This document shows positions 7,325 to 13,986 of a DNA stretch of 37,240 bases, piece by piece. The stretch is taken from NCBI GenBank assembly GCA_016189945.1, contig JACPRN010000173.1, forward strand, positions 1 to 37,240. Reading direction: 5' to 3'. The notes beneath the pieces were generated by a model. The model was not told the origin of the DNA, did not search any database, and saw nothing but the letters and a program-made list of their open reading frames with translations. The stretch is from Betaproteobacteria bacterium (lineage in GTDB: Bacteria; Pseudomonadota; Gammaproteobacteria; Burkholderiales; SG8-39). The first letter of the stretch is position 1; every line of letters begins with the position of its first letter. Made by a program: the position numbers and the translations under genes.

Positions 7325-8479
7325 TCAGCGAACCTTCAGAAGATGGCGAATGAGGCCTTCCAGGCCGACAAACGTCACGGGCACGCCAGCGTGCTGTTCC
7401 GCAAAGGACGTTTTCACGTCGGAGGCAACGACGAGATTGGCGCCCTCGGGATGCTGTTTCCTGAAGGAGACGAGGTTCGCCGCATCGAAGTTCGTGCTCG
7501 TCGCCTTGCACTCGATGGCAACCGGCGGCCTGCCGCGTCCCGCGAGAATGAAATCCACCTCGTGCCCGCGCTTGTCGCGCCAGTAGCGGATCGCGCGGGT
7601 CTGCAGGCGTGCGTGGATTTCGTTCAGCACGTAATGCTCCCAGAGCAAGCCGAAATCCTCGGCGCGCAGGCGATCGATGCCGCGGTAGTGGCAAACGAAG
7701 CCGGTATCGAAACCGTAAACTTTGGGTGCCGCCACGATCTCGGTGGCGCGGCGTGAACTGAACGGGCGCACTACATGGACAACGAAGGTCGCTTCGAGCA
7801 CCGCGAGGTAGTTGGCGATCGAAGTGCGGCTTACGTCGCAGTCGCGCGCGAAGCGCGTGGCCTCGAAGAGCCCCCCGCTCTGAACGTGCAGAAGCTCCAG
7901 GAATCGCTGGAACGAGTGGCGCCGCTCCAGCCGGAAAAGCTCCAGGATATCCTTCGCCCAATAGGAATCGACCCACTCCTGCACCTCGCGCTCCGGCATT
8001 TCCGGGGCGAGAAAAAATGGCGGCAGTCCGCCGCGCAGAAATCGGTGATCGAGGCTGGTCGTGCCGAAGTCGACCAGGTCCCCGGACATCATCGGCGTGA
8101 GCCAGACCTCGGCCTTGCGCCCGGTCAGGGTGTCGCGAAAGCGCCGCGAGGCGCCAAGGGTCGAGGAACCCGTGGCAAGTATTCTGACGTCCTGATAGTG
8201 ATCTGCGGCGATCTTGAGCAGTTCCGAAGGATTGCCGTGACGGTGGATTTCATCGAGCACGACCGTGCGCCCGCGGCGCGCGTCGAAAAAGGTCTCGGGC
8301 TGAGCGAGAAGCCGCCGAATGCTCGGCAATTCGCAATCGAAATACTCCGCGCGCGGCAGCGAACGCGCGATCGTGGTCTTCCCCGAGCGCCGCACGCCAG
8401 ACAGCCATACGACGGACTTCCCTCGCCAGGCTGCTGCCAAGCGCTTCAGCCAGAAATGTCTTGTTCTAAACGCCACCAT
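7325..8479 (-). CDS. AAA-family ATPase with DUF4143 domain
   Basis: This 384-residue protein has an N-terminal AAA_14 ATPase: Walker A SGVRRSGKTTIARSL (about residues 27-41), Walker B TVVLDEIH, and the sensor-like ATGSSTL. The C-terminal DUF4143 half holds a restriction-nuclease-like signature, HEVDFILAGRG followed by AIECKATSTN. Such proteins are widespread and patchy, often in mobile or toxin-antitoxin neighbourhoods, and their role is mostly unknown. The ATG at 8479 is preferred over a TTG seven codons upstream. The gene is monocistronic and lies between two 64-bp direct repeats, so it looks like an insertion into or beside the small gene at 6873. No partner gene is present. Confidence 0.85.
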   Translation of the reverse strand: MVAFRTRHFWLKRLAAAWRGKSVVWLSGVRRSGKTTIARSLPRAEYFDCELPSIRRLLAQPETFFDARRGRTVVLDEIHRHGNPSELLKIAADHYQDVRILATGSSTLGASRRFRDTLTGRKAEVWLTPMMSGDLVDFGTTSLDHRFLRGGLPPFFLAPEMPEREVQEWVDSYWAKDILELFRLERRHSFQRFLELLHVQSGGLFEATRFARDCDVSRTSIANYLAVLEATFVVHVVRPFSSRRATEIVAAPKVYGFDTGFVCHYRGIDRLRAEDFGLLWEHYVLNEIHARLQTRAIRYWRDKRGHEVDFILAGRGRPPVAIECKATSTNFDAANLVSFRKQHPEGANLVVASDVKTSFAEQHAGVPVTFVGLEGLIRHLLKVR

Positions 8480-8584
8480 GATGGCAAATAGTAGCACCAA
8501 ACGCCACGCACTTTGCGTTTCGCGCGGGTCCCCGAGGGTCCCCAGAGCTTATAGCCCTGCGCCGAAACAGCTGGAATCGGCGCG

Positions 8585-8648
8585 GGGAACGACGAAGACG
8601 ATTGACTGGATGCCGAGGCGGAGATCGCGCGAGTGCTCGGCAAGGCCT
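8585..8648. repeat. 64-bp direct repeat, right copy
   Basis: This is a second copy of the end of the small gene at 6873-7148, about 1.5 kb away, with three differences. Weaker similarity extends about 30 bases further upstream. The start of the gene is missing here, so the copy is a non-coding remnant. It sits immediately beyond the 3' end of the DnaJ fragment. Confidence 0.85.
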
Positions 8649-8656
8649 ACCGCCGG

Positions 8657-9103
8657 TCAGGCGTGCGCTTTTCTCTGCACGCTGCGCAGCCTCTCGTAGC
8701 CGGCGCGCTCTTCGGCGCCGAGCCGCTGCGGCACTTCGACGATCAGGCGCACGTAAAGGTCGCCGCGCCGTGCGCCTCCGAACTGCGGCAGCCCCTTGCT
8801 GCGCAGGCGCAGAACGGCGTTCGGCTGTGTTCCGGCGGGCACTGAGACCTTTGCCGGCTTCTCCAGCGTCGGCACGGTGATCGTCGTGCCGAGAACGGCG
8901 TCGGGAACCTGAATGGTTTCTTCATGCCAAAGATCGCTTCCGGACCTTACAAACCGCGGGTCCGGGGCGCTGCGCACGACCACGAACAAGTCGCCCGGAA
9001 GCGCGCGCCTGTCGGGACCCGGCATGCCGCGGCCGGGAATGCGCAACGCCATCCCTTCCTCGATTCCGGCCGGAATGTCAACCGCCAGCGTCTCTTCGCG
9101 CAA
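8657..9103 (-). pseudogene. DnaJ C-terminal fragment (J domain lost)
   Basis: About 148 residues match the end of a DnaJ/CbpA co-chaperone: [35 protein letters not shown], and FGGARRGDLYVRLIVEVP, that is, the late part of client-binding domain I and all of domain II. The J domain, the Gly/Phe region and the first part of domain I are absent. Without a J domain it cannot stimulate Hsp70. In this frame a TGA lies just upstream, and the only start is TTG at 9103. On the same strand, the DNA directly before it encodes the first residues of an Hsp70. This is best read as the right-hand product of one deletion that removed most of an hsp70-dnaJ pair. Confidence 0.8.
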
Positions 9104-9104
9104 G

Positions 9105-9203
9105 GCTCACGCCCTCGGAGCTGGGGATGATCACGGGTCGGCCGCCGCGCAGGACCGCTGCGGCGGAGTTGGAGGTTCCCAAATCTATTCCGATGATGGC
9201 CAT
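9105..9203 (-). pseudogene. Hsp70 (DnaK-like) N-terminal fragment
   Basis: The ATG at 9203 opens with [20 protein letters not shown], the phosphate-1 ATP-binding motif of Hsp70, and continues [11 protein letters not shown] before homology stops abruptly near 9105. The frame runs on for eight codons inside DnaJ coding sequence and ends at TGA (9080-9078). Only about 33 of some 600 residues remain. An FNR-type promoter with the usual spacing still stands upstream, so a chimeric transcript may be made. The junction places Hsp70 residue 33 next to the DnaJ client-binding domain in another frame. Confidence 0.8.
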
Positions 9204-9253
9204 GTGCGCTCCTCGGATGATCCGGCGGCCAGCTCACCGCTGGCATTGCAAAG

Positions 9254-9294
9254 AACTTACACCGTCGCAGCGGCGGCCTTTTGACCCGGATCAA
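9254..9294 (-). promoter_or_regulatory. FNR/Anr-type promoter before the hsp70 remnant
   Basis: TTGACCCGGATCAA at 9281-9294 fits TTGAY-N4-RTCAA. A minus-strand -10-like TAAGTT lies at 9259-9254, again 33.5 bases from the box centre. The implied start (about 9247) lies 44 bases before the Hsp70 ATG. The hexamer is weak on its own (three of six), but T, A and final T are present and the spacing is shared with three other sites. Confidence 0.65.
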
Positions 9295-9398
9295 GTCCGG
9301 TCCCGCGCCCGACCATTGCGCCACGTCAAACCGGAGCCGGCCCGGAAACAGGAGAATAAAAACGCAAGTGTCCCAGTCAACCCGGGGAGATCGAGATC

Positions 9399-9794
9399 GT
9401 GGCACTTACTCAACTGCGGCAGTCCAGGCTCGGCAAGAAGCTCGACCAGCGCTACGCGTCGCTGCTGGAAGAGGTTCGCGACGAACTGGAGAGAAGCGAA
9501 AACCAGCAGTACATCGAATTGATCGGTCGATCTCCGGCTGATGTCGGCGACGAATCGGTGGGGGACGCGCTGGCCGACCTCAACCTCGAAATCATCGACC
9601 GGCACATTCAGGAAATCCGCGACATCGAGGCGGCCAAGGCGCGCCTGAAGGATCGCAGCTACGGCATCTGCATCGACTGCCGCGGCGAGGTCGACTATGA
9701 ACGGCTGCTTGCCTATCCCACGGCAAAGCGCTGTTTCGCCTGCCAGCGCCAGCACGAACGGACCTTCGCGCACGAGGGAACGCCGAAGCTGTAG
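9399..9794 (+). CDS. DksA/TraR-family C4 zinc-finger protein
   Basis: This 131-residue protein has an N-terminal helical hairpin (about residues 5-85) and a C-terminal zinc finger with cysteines 91, 94, 112 and 115 (CIDC...RCFAC). That is the DksA/TraR architecture, whose members enter the RNA polymerase secondary channel and adjust initiation, often with ppGpp. It has DALADLNLEI rather than the DxxDxA coiled-coil tip of classical DksA, so ppGpp synergy is uncertain. The start is GTG with GGGGAG upstream; no ATG is available nearby. It is monocistronic and divergent from the hsp70/dnaJ remnant. A 72-bp inverted-repeat element begins six bases after its stop. Confidence 0.85.
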   Translation: MALTQLRQSRLGKKLDQRYASLLEEVRDELERSENQQYIELIGRSPADVGDESVGDALADLNLEIIDRHIQEIRDIEAAKARLKDRSYGICIDCRGEVDYERLLAYPTAKRCFACQRQHERTFAHEGTPKL

Positions 9795-9799
9795 GCTGT

Positions 9800-9871
9800 G
9801 GGGTCAGGTCTTGCTTCTTGCCTCCGGCGCATTCGTTCACTCAGTCGAAGCAAAAGGCAAGACCTGACCCC
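9800..9871. repeat. 72-bp element with 15-bp perfect terminal inverted repeats
   Basis: GGGGTCAGGTCTTGC at 9800-9814 is exactly mirrored by GCAAGACCTGACCCC at 9857-9871, with a 42-base interior that has no coding capacity. This is the form of a tiny non-autonomous mobile element or REP-like unit. It lies between the convergent DksA-like gene and a secreted-protein gene, so it could fold as a bidirectional terminator, although there is no T-run. Confidence 0.8.
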
Positions 9872-9872
9872 G

Positions 9873-10274
9873 TCAACGCTCCCGTTCCAGAAGCCGCTCT
9901 TCCTCCCAGCGGAATTGCTGCAGCTCCAGTTGCCTGTCGCGCTCGAACATCTGCTGCTGCTGCTGCATCAGCGCGCGCGCAGCTTCCGGGTCGGCCGGCG
10001 CGGACTGCCGGGAGGCGTCGAATTGGCGCAACTGCTGAGCATTGTGCAGGTGCAACTGCTGTTGTTGCTGCAGACGCAGCGCGTCGAGTTCCCGTTGCGC
10101 GCGCAGATTGCCGGGAGGAGGCCGGGACTGCCGCAGCCGCAGGATGAGTTCATCGCTTCGCTGCTGACGCTCGATCAGCGCCCGGCGCATATCGGCCTCG
10201 GTATCCGCGCCGGCGGCGCCCGCGAGCAGTGCGAGGCCGATCACCAGCGGCAACGGTCGCGCGCGGCCTGCCAT
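9873..10274 (-). CDS. Glutamine-rich exported protein, unknown function
   Basis: This 133-residue protein has a signal peptide (MAGRARPLPLVIGLALLAGA, cleavage near AGA-D) and a mature part rich in Gln, Arg and Glu that should form a long helix or coiled coil, with LRLQQQQQLHLHN and MQQQQQMFERDRQLE runs. It probably acts in the periplasm. It starts five bases after the DUF4124 gene, so the two form an operon. The stop codon is next to the 72-bp inverted-repeat element. I recognise no domain. Confidence 0.65.
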   Translation of the reverse strand: MAGRARPLPLVIGLALLAGAAGADTEADMRRALIERQQRSDELILRLRQSRPPPGNLRAQRELDALRLQQQQQLHLHNAQQLRQFDASRQSAPADPEAARALMQQQQQMFERDRQLELQQFRWEEERLLERER

Positions 10275-10279
10275 GGGAT

Positions 10280-10897
10280 CTACCCGGGCGGCCTGGCGCG
10301 GTTCAGGCGCAGCGGGGCGCGGGCCGATGCGGCCGGTCTGATGGCTGCCCTCGCCTCCGGGTCGACATCGAATCGGCGCGCATTCCGGATCGCCGCGGTG
10401 ACGTTGCCTGCAGTCACGCCGTTGAGCGTTACCTCCGCAACGAACGGTCTTTGCCGGCGCCGGAATTGAGCCGGCGCGACGGGCGGCGGCGAATAGCCGC
10501 CGAGGCTTTCCGTTTCGCAATCGACTCGCCGCTGGGCCAGACATTGCTCATAGGCCGCCCGCGCGGCGGCTGCCTCGGCGGCGAGCAGGTCATGGCGTGC
10601 TTGGCGTTCGGCGGCGAGCGCGCGCTCGAGGCGATCAATCCTGGCGTAGACAAGCGGATCGCGTCTGGATGCCGAGGCGGTTTCGAGCGCTCGCAGAACC
10701 GCCGGATCCTGGGCATAAATGGAGATTCTCTCCGGCACGACGTCCAGTTCTTTCGCGGACTGCGCCGCAACGGGCGGTTTGCCGGCGTAATTGGTTACGC
10801 CGTTCTCGTCGACCCATTTGTAGATCTGCGCGTGAGCGCCCGCGCTCGCCCCCGCGAGGAGCGCTGCGAACGCCACGCCAAACTGACGCGCATTCAT
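10280..10897 (-). CDS. DUF4124-domain exported protein
   Basis: This 205-residue protein has a signal peptide (MNARQFGVAFAALLAGASAG, then AHAQ) followed at once by IYKWVDENGVTNYAGKPP, the DUF4124 signature of small periplasmic proteins of unknown role in proteobacteria. The middle (about residues 75-125) is helical with many Ala, Arg and Glu, and includes two cysteines (QCLAQRRVDCE) that could form a disulfide. The end is Pro/Arg rich. The start has GGAGG upstream. It is the first gene of a two-gene operon with the glutamine-rich protein, divergent from the lipoprotein operon at 11043. Confidence 0.85.
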   Translation of the reverse strand: MNARQFGVAFAALLAGASAGAHAQIYKWVDENGVTNYAGKPPVAAQSAKELDVVPERISIYAQDPAVLRALETASASRRDPLVYARIDRLERALAAERQARHDLLAAEAAAARAAYEQCLAQRRVDCETESLGGYSPPPVAPAQFRRRQRPFVAEVTLNGVTAGNVTAAIRNARRFDVDPEARAAIRPAASARAPLRLNRARPPG

Positions 10898-11042
10898 GGT
10901 GGCCTCCGCGTTCTTTCCAAGCCATCATGCTAGCGCAACTGCGATTCGCGTTGAAGAAGAATACATCCCGATACAAATTGTTACTGATATCGCAGTTCGA
11001 GTTTGCTAGCATTCAGGATATCCCTGCTCGGAGCGATTGATT

Positions 11043-11408
11043 ATGAGATGGGCGAAAGCTGCGATCGTAATGGCCACGATCCTGGTCGGGACCGTCGCCA
11101 TCGGCTCGACGCCGGCGTGGGCGCATCGGGGCGGGGGACGCGTGAACTTTGGCTTTGTCATCGGCGGTCCGATTTGGTGGGGGCCGGCGTTCTATCCTCC
11201 GTATTACTACTATCCGCCGTACTATCCTCCGGTCGCGGTCGTGCCTTCTTCACCGCCGACGTACATCGAGCAGGGCAGCGAGGCGCAAGCCCCCTCGCGT
11301 TCGTCCTCGGCCTGGTTCTATTGTGCCGACGCGAAGGCCTATTATCCGTACGTGAAAGAATGTCCAGGCGGCTGGCAGCGGGTGGCGCCGCAGCCTCCGG
11401 GCAATTGA
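11043..11408 (+). CDS. Exported Tyr/Pro-rich small protein
   Basis: This 121-residue protein has a signal peptide (residues 1-27, ending in AWA-H), a Gly/Trp segment, the striking tract FYPPYYYYPPYYPPVAVVP, and a C-terminal motif WFYCADAKAYYPYVKECPGG with two cysteines. This ending recurs in many small envelope proteins of beta- and gammaproteobacteria with unknown function. It is probably periplasmic or surface-exposed, with a disulfide. It is the first of three envelope genes read in the same direction (spacings 20 and 9 bases). Confidence 0.75.
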   Translation: MRWAKAAIVMATILVGTVAIGSTPAWAHRGGGRVNFGFVIGGPIWWGPAFYPPYYYYPPYYPPVAVVPSSPPTYIEQGSEAQAPSRSSSAWFYCADAKAYYPYVKECPGGWQRVAPQPPGN

Positions 11409-11428
11409 TCGGGGGAATTTTCCGCCCC

Positions 11429-11929
11429 ATGCATAAACGTTGGCGTCGCGCTGGTTTCGCGGGAGCGCTTTTTCTGGCCGGATGCGCGAGCATACCGAGC
11501 GGTCCCAGCTTGATGGTGCTGCCCGGAACGGGCAAGAACTTCGAGCAGTTCCGCGCCGATGAGTTTGCCTGCCGGCAATACGCCAGCGGGCAGGTGGGCG
11601 GGGCCACTGCGGACCAGGCTGCCGCCGACAGCGTGGCGCGGAGTGCGGCGCTGGGCACTGCAGTCGGTGCAGTTGCCGGGGCCGCGATCGGCGGGCGAAG
11701 CGGAGCGGGTGTGGGTGCCGGCACCGGTCTGGCGGTCGGCGCACTGGCCGGAGCGGGGGCCGGCGACACTTCGGCATACGGATTGCAGCGGCGCTACGAC
11801 CACGCTTTTGCGCAATGCATGTACGCAAAAGGCCACAAGGTTCCGGTCGCGGGGCGCTTCGAGGCTCAAGCAGGGCGATCGCCGAGCGCATACCCGCCGC
11901 CTCCGCCGCCGCCGCCTCCCCCGCGCTGA
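11429..11929 (+). CDS. Glycine-zipper lipoprotein
   Basis: This 166-residue protein has a lipobox LFLAGC (Cys19), so it should be an outer-membrane lipoprotein. Residues about 70-115 are a glycine zipper with repeated GxxxG spacing (GTAVGAVAGAAIGG and GAGVGAGTGLAVGA), able to insert in or span a membrane. The segment YDHAFAQCMYAKGHKVP follows, and the protein ends in a run of ten prolines. The family (YMGG-like/glycine zipper) has structural rather than enzymatic roles. The gene sits in the middle of a three-gene envelope operon. Confidence 0.8.
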   Translation: MHKRWRRAGFAGALFLAGCASIPSGPSLMVLPGTGKNFEQFRADEFACRQYASGQVGGATADQAAADSVARSAALGTAVGAVAGAAIGGRSGAGVGAGTGLAVGALAGAGAGDTSAYGLQRRYDHAFAQCMYAKGHKVPVAGRFEAQAGRSPSAYPPPPPPPPPPR

Positions 11930-11938
11930 GGCTTCGAG

Positions 11939-12283
11939 ATGAAATCGGCGAGCGCCGCGCTACTGCTTATGGCAGCCGCGGGTCTTGCCGCGGGCTGCGC
12001 ACCGGGTTGGACGCAGGATGTGCGTCCGTGGTGGACCCTGCATGAGCGGGACTTCGCCCCGATCGTTCCCGCCCAAACCACCAAGGCCGAGGTCCAGGCG
12101 CTGCTCGGCAAACCGCTCTTGACCATGGTTTTCCGCAACCTGGACGAGGAAGTTTGGGACTACCGTTTCAGCGACGGCGTCAAGCGCCACATCGCGCACG
12201 TGTATTTCGACCCGCAGGGGCGCGCGAAGTACTACTGGACCCATCCCGACAATTGCCCGTTCAGTCCGGCGGGGTGTTACTAG
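11939..12283 (+). CDS. SmpA/OmlA (BamE)-like lipoprotein
   Basis: This 114-residue protein has a lipobox LAAGC (Cys20) followed by a BamE-type fold: TTKAEVQALLGKPLLTMVF and WDYRFSDGVKRHIAHVYFDP, the small alpha/beta domain of SmpA/OmlA proteins. BamE itself helps the outer-membrane beta-barrel assembly machine. This paralogue has a long N-terminal Trp-rich stretch and two Cys near its C-terminus (NCPFSPAGCY), so it is probably a relative and not BamE. It ends nine bases before a repeat element. Confidence 0.75.
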   Translation: MKSASAALLLMAAAGLAAGCAPGWTQDVRPWWTLHERDFAPIVPAQTTKAEVQALLGKPLLTMVFRNLDEEVWDYRFSDGVKRHIAHVYFDPQGRAKYYWTHPDNCPFSPAGCY

Positions 12284-12288
12284 AATTA

Positions 12289-12450
12289 TTGATCCTTACC
12301 AAACTGCGTTACACATCGCTGTCATTCCCGCGTGGTAAGCATGCCCCCGCGGAAGCGGGGGCGGGAATCCAAAGTAGCGCGGCGACAGCCACTGGATCCC
12401 CGCTTTCGCGGGGATGACGGGACGGTGTCATGCGGTTACGTAATTCTCAA
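12289..12450. repeat. Dispersed palindromic repeat, copy B (complete)
   Basis: This is a complete copy of about 162 bp. Its ends are imperfect inverted repeats: TTGATCCTTACCAAACTGCG on the left and, reverse-complemented, TTGAGAATTACGTAACCGCA on the right. Inside are two GC hairpins, CCCCCGCGGAAGCGGGGG (12354-ish) and CCCCGC-tttc-GCGGGG. AATTATTG occurs at both borders (12284-12291 and 12449-12456), possibly a target duplication. The right end provides the TGA stop of the aldehyde dehydrogenase gene. Confidence 0.75.
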
Positions 12451-13961
12451 TTATTGCCCCCGAACTTGATGCCCTGTGCGAGCGGCAGGTCGCGGCCCCA
12501 GTTGATGGTGACCGTCTGGCGGCGCATGTAGGCCTTCCAGGCGTCGGATCCCGCTTCGCGTCCGCCGCCGGTTTCCTTCTCGCCGCCGAAGGCGCCGCCG
12601 ATTTCGGCACCCGAAGTGCCGATGTTGATGTTGGCGATGCCGCAATCGCTGCCCAGCGCCGACAGAAAGCGTTCGGCGTTCTGCAGGCTTTCGGTGAACA
12701 GCGCCGAAGACAGTCCCTGCGGCACGCCGTTATTGATGCGAATGGCCTCCTGCAGTGACCGGCAGCCGAGGAGATACAGGATAGGCGCGAAGGTTTCGCG
12801 TTGCACGAGGTCCCAATGCGGCTCGGCCTCGGCAATGGTGGGCTGGACGAAGAAGCCGGGCCCGGGAAGCACTTCGCCGCCGAACAGGATTCGGGCGCCG
12901 CGCCGCTTCAGATCGGCGATCGCCGCGCGGAAGCGCTCCAGCGCCTGTGCATCGATGAGCGGTCCCATGAGCGTGCGGAAATCGAGCGGATCGCCGATGC
13001 GCACCTGGGCGTAAGCGTCGAGGAGGCGCCCGAGGAGTTCGGCGCGGCGTGCCTCGTGCACGATGAGACGGCGCGTCGTGGTGCAGCGCTGGCCCGCGGT
13101 GCCCACCGCGCCGAAGACGATCGCCGGCACGGCGAGGTTCAGGTCCGCAGTCTCATCGACGATGATGGCGTTGTTCCCGGAGCATTCGAGCAGGCACCGG
13201 CCCATGCGCCGCGCGAGCACCTCGGCCACGTGCCTTCCGACCGCGCTGGAACCGGTAAAGGACACCAGGGAGATGCGCTGATCGGCGATGAACTGCTCGG
13301 CGAGCGCATTGTCGTCGCTCACCACGAGCGAGAACACGCCGCCGTAACCTTCTTCCTGCATCACCTTGTTGACGATGGATTGCACCGCGATCGCCGCCAG
13401 CGGTGCTTTGGGCGAGGGCTTCCACACCACGGTGTTGCCGGCCACCGCCGCGATGAAAGCGTTCCACGCCCACACCGCGGTCGGGAAATTGAAAGCGGTG
13501 ATGACGCCGACTACCCCCAGCGGATGCCATTGTTCGTACATGCGGTGATGCGCACGCTCCGAGTGCATCGTGCTGCCGTAGAGCATGCGCGACTGGCCGA
13601 GCGCAAGATCGGCGATGTCGATCATCTCCTGCACCTCGCCATCGCCCTCGGCCTTGATCTTGCCGGTCTCGAGCGCGATCAGGCTGCCCAGGGCGTCCTT
13701 GCGCGCGCGCAGCTCCGCGCCGATCCGGCGGATCACCTCGCCGCGCTTGGGCGCAGGCACCATCCGCCATTGTTCGAAGCTGCGCGCGGCGTTGGCGATG
13801 ACCCGATCGCAGTCCTCGCCCGAGCAGGCGCCGACGGCTGCGATCGCCTCGCCGCTCGCCGGATTCAACGGCGCGAAGCGCCGCTCTCCGGCCAGCCAGT
13901 CGGGGCCGAGACAGGCCCCCGGGTTCTCCGCCGTGATGCCCAGTGCGTGCAGGCAGTCCAT
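12447..13961 (-). CDS. Aldehyde dehydrogenase, ALDH7 (aminoadipate semialdehyde dehydrogenase) type
   Basis: This 504-residue protein is an NAD(P)-dependent aldehyde dehydrogenase. It has [39 protein letters not shown], the general-base glutamate in LLECSGNN and the catalytic cysteine in [12 protein letters not shown]. The ending [20 protein letters not shown] is typical of the ALDH7A/AmaB group, which oxidises aminoadipate 6-semialdehyde. The preferred start is ATG at 13961 (an upstream TTG at 14024 would overlap the preceding gene). It begins 25 bases after the arginase-aminotransferase fusion, in the same operon. Because that enzyme yields glutamate 5-semialdehyde, this dehydrogenase may oxidise it to glutamate, or alternatively act in lysine breakdown. 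The stop codon lies within a dispersed repeat. Confidence 0.85.
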   Translation of the reverse strand: MDCLHALGITAENPGACLGPDWLAGERRFAPLNPASGEAIAAVGACSGEDCDRVIANAARSFEQWRMVPAPKRGEVIRRIGAELRARKDALGSLIALETGKIKAEGDGEVQEMIDIADLALGQSRMLYGSTMHSERAHHRMYEQWHPLGVVGVITAFNFPTAVWAWNAFIAAVAGNTVVWKPSPKAPLAAIAVQSIVNKVMQEEGYGGVFSLVVSDDNALAEQFIADQRISLVSFTGSSAVGRHVAEVLARRMGRCLLECSGNNAIIVDETADLNLAVPAIVFGAVGTAGQRCTTTRRLIVHEARRAELLGRLLDAYAQVRIGDPLDFRTLMGPLIDAQALERFRAAIADLKRRGARILFGGEVLPGPGFFVQPTIAEAEPHWDLVQRETFAPILYLLGCRSLQEAIRINNGVPQGLSSALFTESLQNAERFLSALGSDCGIANINIGTSGAEIGGAFGGEKETGGGREAGSDAWKAYMRRQTVTINWGRDLPLAQGIKFGGNN

Positions 13962-13986
13962 ATCGCCGTTGCCCGAGCCGCGAGGA

